From NCBI GenBank assembly GCA_035771165.1, contig JAWNZC010000302.1, positions 1,782,001 through 1,846,000 on the forward strand: a stretch of 64,000 nucleotides of DNA, written 5' to 3'. Shown here one piece after another: positions 1-10,655 of the stretch. The notes under the pieces were generated by a model. That model saw nothing but the letters and a program-made list of their open reading frames with translations. It had not been told where the DNA came from and did no database searches. The DNA is from Paragorgia papillata (Eukaryota; Cnidaria; Anthozoa; Scleralcyonacea; Coralliidae). The position numbers and the translations under genes are program-made. Position 1 is the stretch's first letter; each line of letters starts with the position of its first letter.

Positions 1-599
1 TACTTGCCTTTGTGGTATTTTTGGAACTCTGGTTCGAGTTTAAAGTATGACAGATAACAGATTCATCGTGGCCCATGCATCGTGGCCGTGCTTCGTGACG
101 AGTTCACTTTTCAGATTTCCTCGCAGATTTCATAGTTTTCCGTACTTGTATATAAAATAATTAAATATTTATGGTATATCGTCATATGGACCACTGGATT
201 TGACTTCAAGAAGTATCATTGGAAAGTATAAATGATGGCTATTTGAATAATAAATAATTGTCTACATCTTTCAATCACCTCAAATATTCATAATTAGCTG
301 AGTGACTGGTCAAGTTTATATCAACATGTATGTAGTATCTCCTCATATTTTTAACAAAAAAATATATTGTCTTATGGCTGTTGACACTGTGTTTATTATT
401 TTTTATATATGTTATATGTGACATAATATTCTTATAGCTGTACAATGTACTACAAGGCATTGTTTTTTTAATTTGTATCTACAAGTAATATACATTGGTT
501 TGAAGTATTATATCCATATGGGGTAAACATTAGTTGCTGCTGATTTATACATTTTACACCAGTTTTAAACTGGTACTATACCTATGTGACCATATGGGA
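1..599. other. AT-rich DNA, no feature recognised
   Basis: No coding exon, RNA gene or repeat structure could be supported here. Open frames are short and have no recognisable protein character. Confidence 0.5.
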
Positions 600-705
600 A
601 GCAGAGTTGCCTGACCACTGTGATCCAAAGTTAAGCTTGATTGGATGGTGTTAGTACTTGGATGGGTGACCACTTTGGACACCTTGTCACAGGCTTGAGC
701 TTGGA
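600..705 (+). repeat. 5S rRNA-derived SINE head
   Basis: The segment follows the 3' half of a 5S rRNA gene. GATCC-AAAGTTAAGC (622-636) matches the A-box region and GTTAGTACTTGGATGGG with GTGACC (650-671) matches the C-box and following helix. The 5' half of 5S is not recognisable, and an unrelated body follows with a poly-C tract (777-800) and an A/T-rich tail near 890-905. This is the plan of 5S-headed (SINE3-like) elements. A working 5S gene is unlikely because the outer helix is missing. Confidence 0.72.
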
Positions 706-1081
706 AATCGTGTGAGTAGTGTTATTGTAGTTGATCTCTCCTGTGCTTCAAGGGTTTTTTCCAGGTTTCTCTGGTCCCCCCCCCCCCCCCCCCCCCCCCC
801 ATAAATTCAACAATTCAATCTTAGGAGAACAACCTTGTAAGGGACCTTGAGTCCTATTGTTGTTTCTACAGTATCAGTTAGGTACAAATGTTAATAAATA
901 AAATATATGATAATAAAATAATAAATGGTGAACTTATTTTTCTATTTAATTATAATTTAAATACAAGGAGATACTCACTCTATGTAGTGACCCCATATAG
1001 TTAATAAATGATATCCATATTAAGTGATAACCCCCCTTGCCCCTCCTAGCACTGAAAGGCAATGAGTGGAAGCTGCCCCTC
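706..1081. other. Probable SINE body, poly-C tract and AT-rich spacer
   Basis: Downstream of the 5S-like head comes a unique-looking body, a run of about 24 C residues at 777-800, and an AATAAATAAAAT-like tail near 893-905 that may be the 3' end of the SINE. No gene is seen. Confidence 0.4.
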
Positions 1082-1286
1082 CAGTGGTGTAGGAAGCAAT
1101 TTGATCTTGGAGGGGCACAGCTTCAAAAGGGCACTTTGTTCAGGGAGTAGGTCAGCAGGACTTCAAAAGGACACTTGAGGCACGTGTTTTATCATAAAAA
1201 GGGCACTTTCCTGTTGCAAAAAGGGCACTTCATGACAAAGTTGGAGGGGCACATGCCCCATTTTCCCTCCAGCTCCTACACCCCTG
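1082..1286. mobile_element. hAT-type MITE with perfect 8-bp target duplication
   Basis: The ends are inverted: CAGTGGTGTAGGA at the left and the complement of CAGGGGTGTAGGA at the right. The element is flanked by identical 8-bp copies of TGCCCCTC at 1074-1081 and 1287-1294. CAG-type termini with 8-bp duplications are characteristic of hAT transposons. At 205 bp and with no ORF it is non-autonomous. A degenerate relative lies at about 40154-40375. Confidence 0.88.
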
Positions 1287-3581
1287 TGCCCCTCCTGGCA
1301 TCCCTGATAATAAACAGACGGTGATTGATGGTTACAGTCAATGTTTTAGTACACACTGTATATCCAAAGTCTGCTTTTTGAATTAAAGAAAATTACTTTG
1401 AAAATCAGTTCAGCCAAAGGTCTTTTCATAGTAGTCACCAACTGTAGTTTTACTTTTGCAAACAACAATCTCTATATTATTTCTTATGTACTGAACAGCT
1501 GCATTCGGGATGTATTTAAAAGCCAGAAGTTAAGAATTCCCACCTCAAGAGAACAATTTTCCACTATTAACTCTGGTTGTTTACACAATAAAATTAATAT
1601 TACATTTACTGTGTTTCACATTTTTATTTGGACCATAACCCATTCCGCCTACACCAGCTACTGTAACTTAATTAGCTGATTAACAGGCTGGGATTCTCAG
1701 CAAACCTAAGCAACTGTGAGTTGACCCATTCAATGTGAGCTTGCAAGGCCACCCCAACCAGCTAATGCATTCCCTCTGCAGTAGAATAAAATCATCTGGC
1801 ATGTTAACCAGAATAAAATTCTAAATAGCTTAACCTGGTGGTGAAAAGGTTAATAAAATTATTTCTTAAAACTCATAATTTATTGCTGACTATGACTTTA
1901 CTCGTCTTATCTTCAGTTGGCACTTCATCCAAAATTTATCAGTAGAGTATACAGTACAAATGAGAGCCTTACTAACTGTGGACACCCTTGTTACAAATGG
2001 GGACTACACACATGCCAGCATTATCTACCTAGTGCTGGCAGAAGATACTTTGGGTTAGCCTAATTCGTCAAAATTAATAGTAAGGTGGGGTGCATTGTGC
2101 TTTCCCTTGGAAATTTTAATCCTGACTGACATTTGGACATTGGTGGGTCACAAGCGGTCGATTGCAGTTGCTGGGATAGAATAAATCCTATCCCAGCAGC
2201 AACTCTGTCAATGACCACTAGTGACCAAATGGAAACCAGGCTTTAGTCATATTTTAGCCCATTTTCAGAGTTACCAATGGAGCTTAGGAAAAATATTAAG
2301 TGGGCAGCCTGTATCCCCCCCTAGTCCCTCTATTGTGACACCCTTATCAGTTACCAGACTGCACAAGATGCCAAGTCTAAAGGGTATTTTTTGTACCAGA
2401 AGCTGCTTTATTACAGTATATAGACATGTACCAGTAATCATATAATTGTAATGTTTTTAAGAGTAAAGTTGATATAATTAAGCAGTGTTTTAGGTATAAA
2501 GTTAAAAAGGTGCTGCCCTTGGTTTTACTTTGATGAAGGGCTCCACAAACTTTAGTAAATTTTACAACTGAACTAGACTGTGACAAATGAAACCAAAATC
2601 CAATATCATTATAAATCATATATTAGCTAAATGTGAGCATGTGTGCCACCTGCCGGTCTGCCCCTCACATCTTTGGTGTTAAGTACTGTACTTTAAAGTT
2701 AATGTTTAAAAAAATAAGTAAAACAAGAACCTCTCACTTTGTTATTTTTTTATGCATACAAATATGGCTGGTTCATAGTGAGGTTCAGCTACTGGTGTTT
2801 GAATATTCAATCACATAGATCAGTATAAACAGATGTAATATGAATTCATAAATGATTAAACCTCAGAAAGCTACAGTGTCGATTATTTCGATTACACACA
2901 AACAAGTGGATTATAAAACATGTAACAAATTAAATGTTGCAAATCAACAAATGACAAATATACCACCAAGGTCACGTTTTATTTGAAAGACATACATGCA
3001 GTACTATATACATGAAATAAGTTTTTAAAATTCCAGATTTCGTTGTAATTTACCTTGTAGCTGTCTACGAATATTCGAATAATATTCAGAACAATAATAC
3101 GATATTTTCGTGTTCATAAGTTTGAATAAACAAGAATTCAAACTGGGTTTCATCAAAGGTCATGCCAGAGTGCATTCCATAATTTTCTGCCGCCGGATAA
3201 CTGCGCCAGCGTACCAGGCCACCAGTATCACTACGCCAATGTAGAACTCAGGTCTGACAGGTTCCGCCGAAGTGCCGACCAGAAGCGTGCAAATTGAGAA
3301 AATTAAGGTAGGGCCTTATGTGATTTATGTAATGGCGCCGATACGCCAAGTCATTGATAAAATCCTTAGCAACAGACACATTCAATAACAAGATACAGTC
3401 ATACAGACACAATAACTGCGAATGAAAGTATTTAATAACTGAATATAATATTATTACACATGCAGCGTAAGTCAGTCTCTTCAGTAGTCAACAGTCAACA
3501 GGAACAGAAGCCTTTAATAACCACTATGTTAGTGTAAACCTCTACTTTCTAACTAATAAGCGTAAATTACATGGGAAGGAA
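1287..3581. other. Intergenic, no gene recognised; small hairpin
   Basis: Several short open frames lack any family resemblance. A hairpin with 13-bp-class arms (GTTGCTGGGATAG and its complement) sits at 2167-2203. Nothing else could be supported. Confidence 0.45.
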
Positions 3582-4313
3582 TTACTCCAGAAATGGCAGT
3601 CTGGCTTTTGTTTTCTCCAACCTGTCCAACACTTTACTTCTTCTGTACGGGTTTTTATCACAAATAACTGGGATTGTATGCCTTTTTAGGCCTTTTTCAG
3701 TGTCTCCATGCACATACAAATTTGCTACTTCTTTGATCATTCTTTCACTCTGGAGAATGTTTGGTAAACTCCAGTCGAGTTTGGCTCTAAGTGACAAATT
3801 TTCGTTGTTTTGACCGCTAAGTTGCTGCTGTGACTTCATTACAGAGTAATACGATTCAACAACTGACTCCGGTCCACCTTTAGCCAAGGCTATATCGATC
3901 AGCAGGCAGATTTCTTTCCCTAACTTCATGTAAACCTCTTCATCATTGTATATGGACTTGTATATAGCGGATTCATTGAGATGCACAACATACTCTTTTT
4001 CATCACCAGAAAAGATCATCTTAAACCGGACATCTAGTGTTGATGGTAAGCTAGGATCAGGAACCGACAACGCAAAAGATTGAAGAACGGAAGTTTTCGA
4101 TGGAATTTCAGGAGCCAAAGGCTTCAAATCATTCTTCTTTGTCACTAACTGGAACCAATGAAGAATGACATCTTTTCTTTCCCATAAAAGGTACTTCAGG
4201 GTTTGCTTCAACTTTCGATAAATGACGTGACTCAGGGCTGGTTCCATTTCTAGAGTACCATCCTGTATAGCAGACCGGATATGATTGAGTGAGCAGACGT
4301 GTGCCATAAATTT
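3582..4313 (-). CDS. Terminal exon of an unrecognised, possibly transposon-derived protein
   Basis: This is a 241-codon open frame with ordinary amino-acid composition, unlike the low-complexity frames elsewhere. A splice acceptor (GAAGATTTCAG on the minus strand) lies just upstream of the first methionine, so the exon probably begins near 4313 and earlier exons are missing or unrecognised. The middle reads as a helical region with the stretch GGPESVVESYYSVMKSQQ, and the C-terminus is rich in Lys and Arg. The style resembles C-terminal parts of multi-copy invertebrate proteins of transposase origin, but no catalytic motif is visible and no function is assigned. The poly-alanine frame at 4709-4891 on the same strand could be a first exon of the same transcript, which is speculative. 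Confidence 0.5.
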   Translation of the reverse strand, partial: KFMAHVCSLNHIRSAIQDGTLEMEPALSHVIYRKLKQTLKYLLWERKDVILHWFQLVTKKNDLKPLAPEIPSKTSVLQSFALSVPDPSLPSTLDVRFKMIFSGDEKEYVVHLNESAIYKSIYNDEEVYMKLGKEICLLIDIALAKGGPESVVESYYSVMKSQQQLSGQNNENLSLRAKLDWSLPNILQSERMIKEVANLYVHGDTEKGLKRHTIPVICDKNPYRRSKVLDRLEKTKARLPFLE

Positions 4314-4708
4314 TCTGAAATCTTCGTTTCCAAAAACGCTAATTGCAGTAATATATGAGCAAATCGAAATTATCGAATATCGAATGGCTTACCTTGATCA
4401 ATAGCTGACTAACCCACATGACATACATCCATTGCTCCTCAGTCAGTCAGTCCTCCTTCGTTGATCAAATTCGTGATGAAATTCAGCTTCGAATTCAGTA
4501 TTCTTCGACGATTAACATTTCACGCGCAATGCAGCATGAGCCATGAAGGCGCGTGGCTGAGAGGCCTGAGTCCGAGACTAGCTGAGTCCTGCACGCAGGC
4601 TATACTGCGACATATATTAAGGCAAGCGAACAGATCAGCAGAAAAACGCTACCCATAAAAGCGTTAACCTGCGTTAGGCAAATAGGTGATTGATTGTGAC
4701 AATTTTAT

Positions 4709-4900
4709 TTATAAACATTGAATTTTTAAGTATGCCTGCCATCCGCCAACAGCTCGCGCAATTTCCGCCGCCGCCGCCGCCGCCGCCGCGAGGACTTGAA
4801 GCTCAAATCTCCCGCAAAATTTGGCTGCCATGGCCGCCATGCTGAGCTCTGTCCCGCCGGATATATCCGGCGGGAAGCACCAAAAATGCACTCTGGGTCA
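4709..4900 (-). promoter_or_regulatory. CpG/GC-rich promoter-like patch with GCC repeat and palindrome
   Basis: This is a sharp GC-rich island in AT-rich surroundings. It has about nine tandem CCG/GCC triplets (4766-4792), a strong start-codon context on the minus strand (two ATGs within GCGGCC-type sequence) and a perfect 22-bp palindrome at 4853-4874 centred on ATAT. On the minus strand the triplets would encode an alanine run after MAAMAAKFCGRF. It could be the promoter and first exon of the minus-strand gene ending at 3582, but no splice link can be shown. Confidence 0.35.
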
Positions 4901-5589
4901 TGAACTGGTCATCGATCACTATCACGCCTGGTGCATTATTTTCCATTTATCAGTCTCTTATCCAGAAATTTCTGCCAAGTAATACTTTATCGCATCACAA
5001 ACCAGCCACGATTACATTCCTACAACATTTCTACTGCTATTTGTTACTATTAAATTCCAGAATCAGCCACAACATGTCGATGTATTTTGCAGAATATTGA
5101 ACGGCCGTGCTGAAGGTTTTCGTGGGTCTGGGTACAAAAATACCAACTGCGCATGCCCCAAAATACACACTTTTTATGGTATTTCAAATGGATTGTCCCA
5201 TAGCCATTTGATTTGCCCGCGCGGCCGGGCATACTTGGCTCTGAGGACGAGATTGTACTCACCGCGTCCAACTGACGACCACTTGCGCCTGCCTGACCCG
5301 CCAGAGACCGCTGACCCGCTTTACAGACCGCTCTTAGTTGTTAACTTACTTAAATTCCATTTAACTGGGTAAACAAATGTAGAAGATCCTCTTTTGAGAT
5401 TTTGTTTTTTGATTTAGGCCAAATTGTTGATGGACCGCGCAATGGCCCTGCTCCTGGCCCATGGAATGTCATGGTTCAACCATCAAAAACGTTTTCTGAG
5501 GGCGATACTCGAGTTGAAGTGCCACATACAGCATCCGTCAAGGTATATAGCGTGTTTATTGTCTAACTTAATATATACTAACACACTAG

Positions 5590-6425
5590 CTTGCTTCCCT
5601 TCGTTCCTTCTTTGCTTGCTTGCTTGCTTGCTTGCTTGCTTCCTTCCTTCCTTCCTTCTTACATTCCTTCCTTACCTATCTACCTACCTACCTACCTACC
5701 TACATTCCTTCCTTCCTGCCTGCCTTCCTTCCTTCTTTACGTCTGTCCCTCCCTCCCTCCTTTCCTTCCGTCCTTTCGTTCGTTCCTTCCTTCCTTCCTT
5801 CATTCCTTCCTTCCTTCCTTCCTTTCTTCATCCTTCCTTCCCCTTCCTTCCTTCCCCCATCCTTCCCTCTTCCTTCCTTCCTTCCATTCTTCCTTCCTTC
5901 CTTCCATTCTTCCTTCCTTCCTTCTTACCGTCCTTCTTGCCTTCCTTCCTTCTTTACGTTTGTTCTTCCCTCCCTCCATTCCTCCCTCCCTCCCTCCATT
6001 CCTTCCTTCCTTCCTTCCTTCCTTCCTTCCTTCCTTCCTTCCTTCCTTCCTTCCTTCCTTCCTTCCTTCCTTCATTCATTCATTCCTTCCTTCCTTCCCC
6101 TTCCTTCCTTCCTTCCTTCCTTCCTTCCTCCCTTCCTTCTTCCCTCCCTTCCTCCCTTCCTTCATTCCTTCCTCCCTTCCTTCCTTCCTCCCTTCCTTCC
6201 TTCCTTCCTCCCTTCCTCCCTTCCTTCCTCCCTTCCTTCCTTCCTTCCTCCCTTCCGCCCTTCCTCCCTTCCTCCCTTCCTTCCTTTCTTCCTCCTTCCT
6301 TCCCCTTCCTTCCTTCCTTCCTTCCTTCCTACCTTCCTACCTACCTACCTTCCTTCCTTCCTTCCTTCCTTCCTTCCTTCCTTCCTTCCTTCCTTCCTTC
6401 CTTCTTTCCTTCCTTCCACTCTTCT
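5590..6425. repeat. (CTTC)n polypyrimidine array in SSUH2 copy 1 intron
   Basis: About 830 bp of imperfect CTTC/CTCC/CTAC tetranucleotides. The Ser/Leu/Pro/Phe frames read through it are not genes. The matching intron of copy 2 has only about 150 bp of CCTG/CCTC repeats (56455-56600), so the tract has expanded independently. Confidence 0.95.
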
Positions 6426-6596
6426 TCTTTCTGAATTCAACTAACCTATTTTTCATTCTCAAGCAATGCCATACATGTTACGGAGGAGGGTTCCATCAGT
6501 ATAAAAAAGGTATGGGCAGAGGATTTGTAAGTGACAACTTTAGTAGACATTCGCCAAGCTCAAATACATGTACTCAGAAAATATCCCAGACAGGAA

Positions 6597-7262
6597 TTGA
6601 ACCTGTAACCTTCTAATTACCAGTGAGACACTCTAACCATTGAGCTACAAGAACTCAGATGGTGAGTGAAGGTCACATATGTGTACAACCTGTAACCTTC
6701 TGATGACCAGTGAGACACTCTAACCATTGAGCTACAAGAACTCAGATGGTGAGTGAAGGTTACATATGTGTACAAGCTGTAACCTTCTGATGACCAGTGA
6801 GACACTCTAACCATTGAGCTACAAGAACTCAGATGGTAAGTGAAGGTTACATATGTGTACAACCTGTAACCTTCTGATGACCAGTGAGACACTCTAACCA
6901 TTGAGCAACAAGAACTCAGATGGTGAGTGAAGGTTACATATGTGTACAACCTGTAACCTTCTGATGACCAGTGAGACACTCTAACCATTGAGCTACAAAA
7001 ACTCAGATGGTGAGTGAAGGTTACATATGTGTACAACCTGTAGCCTTCTGATGACCAGTGAGACACTCTAACCATTGAGCAACAAGAACTCAGATGGTGA
7101 GTGAAGGTTACATATGTGTACAACCTGTAACCTTCTGATGACCAGTGAGACACTCTAACCATTGAGCTACAAAAACTCAGATGGTGAGTGAAGGTTACAT
7201 ATGTGTACAACCTGTAGCCTTCTGATGACCAGTTAAACACTCTAACCATTAAGCTACTGAGA
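6597..7262 (-). repeat. 87-bp tandem satellite built from a tRNA-derived SINE
   Basis: About eight units with a period of exactly 87 bp. On the minus strand each unit contains TAGCTCAATGGTTAGAG, a good RNA polymerase III A box of a tRNA. The outermost unit (6597-6620) also keeps the B-box-like GGTTCAATTCC. In the other units the B box is replaced by a junction with TACACATATG, so the array grew from a truncated tRNA head. Because 87 is divisible by three it keeps a 230-codon minus frame open by chance. Confidence 0.85.
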
Positions 7263-7639
7263 GTAACAAACATGCCAAATGTACTCCATGTATACGTACA
7301 ACTCATCATATCATTTGTGTGTTTTTTTCAGTCCAAATGTAATCCATGCCAAGGTTGTGGTTATAATAAAAATGAGTTTAATGAAGACAACCAATGTGAA
7401 TCTTGTCGTGGTGCTGGTGAAGGAAGGTCAGAGCTGTGGGGAAAAATTCTGACAGTTTTACATTAATGGTGATGGTAGTGATGGTGGTAGTGGTGATGGT
7501 GGTTTGCCAATTATTTTTCTTGTTTTAATCAGATGTCCGCCATGCAATGGTGAAGGCAGAGTCAAGTGCACTACATGCCAAGGTCATACCAAACTGAAGA
7601 CCTTTACACAACTGACTGTTACATGGTAAGCACTGAGAC

Positions 7640-7935
7640 ATTATGGCATCATCGTCAACATCATGTCATCGTCATCGTCGTGACATCGCCATCACCATCA
7701 TCGTGATGACATCATCACCATGACATTATCACCATGATCATCACCACCATCATCACCACCACCATCATCATCCCCACCATCATCATTTACGCCATCATTA
7801 TCATCATTATCGCCACCATCATCACCATTACCATTATCATCATCACCACCACCACCACCACCACAACCATAACCACCATCACCACCCTCACCCTTGTCAT
7901 TATTATCACCATTGCAACAGTCGTGATCACCATCA
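7640..7935. repeat. (ATC/ACC)n trinucleotide tract in SSUH2 copy 1 intron
   Basis: Imperfect CATCACCAT-type repeats between exons 7533-7625 and 7963-8068. The same intron of copy 2 has a corresponding tract (59565-59815). Confidence 0.9.
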
Positions 7936-8129
7936 CAATATGGATTTTTGGTATTTTTTTAGGAAGAATCATGTGAAAGACCATGTTGTTGAAAGAACTC
8001 AGGGTGGTCCAAAAGACAAGGTTGCTGGTGCATCAGGCATTGATATTTTTAAACAAGAATTACCTCGAGTAAGTTACTTTTCTTAGTGGAGTGTCATATC
8101 AAACCTTGGTTAGACCAGAAGTACATGTG

Positions 8130-8133
<4 letters not shown>

Positions 8134-8212
<79 letters not shown>

Positions 8213-8237
8213 TATATATATAATATATATATATATT
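8134..8237. repeat. (TA)n microsatellite
   Basis: About 100 bp of almost pure TA dinucleotides, directly before the hammerhead-bearing Penelope remnant. The corresponding position in copy 2 has only a short ATATAT run near 60079-60090. Confidence 0.95.
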
Positions 8238-8261
8238 CAAACAAATATTCAAAAGTTCAAT

Positions 8262-8304
8262 CTACAGACACGGTGTTTCGCTGTACTACAGCTCATCAGT
8301 GTAG
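8262..8304 (-). ncRNA. Hammerhead ribozyme of a Penelope-like element
   Basis: On the minus strand the 43 nt read as stem I CTACA, core CTGATGA, stem II GCTGT-AGT-ACAGC, core GAAA, a short stem III within CACCGTG, the cleavage triplet GTC, and the stem I partner TGTAG. All conserved core bases are present, stem I (5 bp) and stem II (5 bp) are perfect, and stem III is very short. This is the minimal form known from Penelope-like retroelements, where such ribozymes often act as dimers. Predicted cleavage follows the GTC on the minus strand. Confidence 0.88.
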
Positions 8305-8505
8305 CTTGGAACAATCTGAATGACTTTCATCAATTACTTGCAACACATGTGATCGTCGGTGACAACCGCATGTGGGACAGCGTCGGTGAAGTACATTCAG
8401 ATAGCGTGAAGTGCGCATGGGCCCAGAGTGCTCAAACTTCCACAAGGGTAGTGAGCGTTGCATTATCGCTAAAGGTACCCACGGCAACTTCATATATATA
8501 TATAC
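8305..8505 (-). mobile_element. Penelope-like element terminal remnant
   Basis: This DNA adjoins the hammerhead motif and is conserved in the matching intron of SSUH2 copy 2 (60067-60310), so the insertion predates the duplication. It has no reverse-transcriptase frame. Assignment rests on the hammerhead motif, which in animals is typical of Penelope-like elements. Confidence 0.6.
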
Positions 8506-8519
8506 TGATGATGACAATA

Positions 8520-8845
8520 ACGATCACAGTAACAAGTCAACGATGTCAGGATGTCATATTGTCACAATGATCACGGCATGGTGATGATGTCACAAGGATG
8601 ATATCACAAGGATAATGTCACGAGGATGATGTCACAATGATGTCACGAGGATGATATCACGGTAATGATGTCACGATGATGTCACAAGGATGATGTCACG
8701 ATGATGATGTCACGATGATGATGCCACGATATCATGATGATGATGTCATGATAATATCACAATGATCTCACAATTATGTCATGATGGTGATGCCATGATG
8801 ATGATGTCATGTGATGATGTCACAAAGGATGATGTAATATTGTCG
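8520..8845. repeat. GATGATGTCAC minisatellite
   Basis: Degenerate tandem units of about 9-12 bp with core GATGATGTCAC, in the intron before the last visible exon. Copy 2 carries the same array at about 60370-60850. Confidence 0.9.
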
Positions 8846-8989
8846 TCGTCTAATCTGCACTAATTTTCTTTAAGGTCTGGCCCATAACAACTTTCTTTGA
8901 CAAAGACATCAACATGGCCTCAGAGGCCATTGTAACTGAACATGGCAATGCTTAACCAAAGGAAAGAATTTTGATGCAGGTACTGAGCG

Positions 8990-9408
8990 AACCAACCAAC
9001 CAACCAACTAACTAACTAACCAACCAACCAACCAACCAACCAACCAACCAACCAACCAACCAACTAACCAACCAACCAACCAACTGACCATCCAACATAC
9101 CAAATACTAACTGACCAACCAACCAACTAACTGAGCAACCAACCAACCAACCAACCAACCAACCAACCGACCAACCAACCAACTGACCAACCAACCGACT
9201 GACCAACCAACCAACCAACTGACCAACCAACCAACCAACTGACCAACCAAGCAACCAACCAACCAACCAACCAACCGACCGACAGACCAACCAACTGCCC
9301 AACTGCCCAACCAACCAACCAACCAACTGACCAACCAACCGACCGACCGACCAACCAACCGACCTACCAACCAACCAACCGACCAACCAACCAACTAACC
9401 AACCAACA
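8990..9408. repeat. (CCAA)n tetranucleotide array
   Basis: About 420 bp of CCAA/CTAA/CCGA units starting just after the SSUH2 copy 1 splice donor. The Gly/Trp/Leu/Val frames on the minus strand are products of the repeat. Confidence 0.95.
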
Positions 9409-9449
9409 TGGGCGTATTGATTTCGGAAGACCTGGGGGGGGGGGGGGGG

Positions 9450-10145
9450 GGGGTTCCACCATATTTTGACCGAGTCGTCCCCAGGCCCCAGACAACGAAA
9501 ACTCGTCTGCCCGTGCCCGTCCGCCCGGCGCCTGCCGCCAAACTCATAACTCTAAAAAATCAAGCTAGCTAAGAGTGGTATTCAAGTTTTTTGATGGATT
9601 CTTCAACTTTCTTAAGGTATACTGTATTTATACATTTAATATTTTGACACAACTAGAACAAGCCACAAGGAGTACGAATACAATATTTTTATTCATATGG
9701 ACATGGCAGACCACATTATTGTACTTAGATTTATAGTTCAAACGAAGGAAACGAGCGCGGTTATGAGAATGGTTAGCAAAGTCATTAATTATATTAGTTA
9801 TGTTATTTTTCATAATTACATTTGTAATTTCACGCTCGATGTTCAAAATGGCAATATCAAGAAGCCTCTGCTGTCCCATTGAAGCCCGGAGGTACGACTT
9901 GATTCTTCGAAGGGCGGAAAAATATCGCTCAGCACTGCAAGACGTGGCAGGAATTACACCAAAAGTGTTGGGCAGGTCAGAAAAACACGGGAGGATTTTC
10001 ATTATGCCATCTTCGTGAAGCCAATGTAGTAGGTTTGGTGTTGAAGAGAGTGCGCCGTTGCTGCACTTGCTCTCGCCCTGTTCTATCAAACTTGCCAAAA
10101 TCTTCCGTTCAGACAACAGTCGACCCTTTTCGCTTTACTTTATTT
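9450..10145 (-). mobile_element. hAT transposase relic, module copy 1
   Basis: The segment begins at TCCACCATATTTTGACC after a poly-G run and is shared with 15541-16240 and 61261-62590. It contains the 3' end of a minus-strand hAT transposase frame. Compared with the other two copies, the roughly 370 bp downstream of the frame's start are deleted, so the shared non-coding segment joins directly at about 10140. Confidence 0.75.
9628..10116 (-). pseudogene. hAT transposase C-terminal dimerisation region (fragment)
   Basis: A 162-codon frame covers the C-terminal hAT dimerisation domain. It includes the diagnostic run PATSCSAERYFSALRRIKS followed by MGQQRLLDIAILNIER. The catalytic part of the transposase is absent. 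Paralogous fragments lie at 15825-16209 and 62299-62559. The ERxFSxLRRIKS-type motif resembles the P52/THAP12-like branch of hAT proteins. It is not expected to be functional. Confidence 0.8.
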
Positions 10146-10655
10146 AACCAAACGGAAATGCGACGTCTGAAGTCTGAACTGATTTTATTTGATGTGTCGA
10201 ATTTAATTCGACGCAGTCACGCAGTCGAAATTGTGCGACAAACTCTGCCGCATAATTCGACGGAAATACAGTCGAATGAAAGACATTAATTTGTATAATT
10301 GGCATAATTGCTCTTTTTATTCCACAACCAAAAGAAAGTCTGTTCGACCGAAGGTTTTCCGTTAATGTAAACTTCAAATCGGATTATCGAATTTAGGAAC
10401 ATCATTTGCTACTTGGCAACGAACTTCCGATCCGCGCGGCGCGAATGAGAATGTGTGATTGCGTGCGCGTTTGTAAATAACAAGACGTTTTCAAACGTAT
10501 ACACTATTTGACGAAATAACCGAGTAAACATTCTTCCCAAAATGACCCGACTGAATTGACCCAAAATGCACCGACTGGGTGTGGCAGGAACGTCGACTGA
10601 GGAGGGGGGGGGGGGGCGTGTACCCCCGGACCCCCCTTCCCGTACGCCCATGCCA
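10146..10655. repeat. Shared non-coding module segment, copy 1
   Basis: The sequence between the hAT relic and the CCAA array recurs at 16610-17085 and 62965-63850. It contains several TTCGACGGAAAT-type short inverted motifs, a GC-rich stretch near 10430-10450 and a G-run (10604-10617). No coding potential is seen. Copy 1 has no MITE at about 10308, which makes it an empty site for the insertion in copy 3. Confidence 0.7.

Larger units (their letters stand above)
5418..8979 (+). pseudogene. SSUH2-like protein, copy 1 (5'- and 3'-truncated, disrupted)
   Basis: Six exons with matching splice phases are visible: 5418-5542, 6464-6526, 7332-7426, 7533-7625, 7963-8068 and 8875-8979. The product follows the SSUH2 (Ssu-2 homologue) plan. 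A conserved stretch around IVDGPRNGPAPGPW and VPHTASVK is followed by DnaJ-type CxxCxGxG zinc repeats (CNPCQGCG, CESCRGAG, CPPCNGEG, CTTCQG), then FTQLTVTW and a C-terminal domain ending at VWPITTFF. Lesions: the second zinc knuckle in exon 2 has lost its cysteines (HQYKKGMGRG, against HQCKTCLGRG in copy 2), and exon 6 has an in-frame TAA at 8953-8955 where copy 2 reads Trp. N-terminal exons and the final exon are absent. SSUH2 proteins are poorly characterised, and the chaperone-like role is only suggested by the DnaJ-type zinc repeats. The introns hold large tandem arrays. Confidence 0.85.

Noticed and set aside
600..705. Functional 5S rRNA gene
   Set aside because: Only the internal-promoter half is recognisable; the 5' part and closing helix are missing.
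5424..6616. Long Ser/Leu/Pro/Phe frames in three phases
   Set aside because: All are readings of the CTTC array; only the first about 120 bp overlap a real SSUH2 exon, in another frame.
6617..7309. 230-codon minus-strand frame with eight 29-residue repeats
   Set aside because: It is the in-phase reading of an 87-bp satellite of tRNA-SINE origin (87 = 29 x 3). The homologous 88-bp array of copy 2 breaks the frame.
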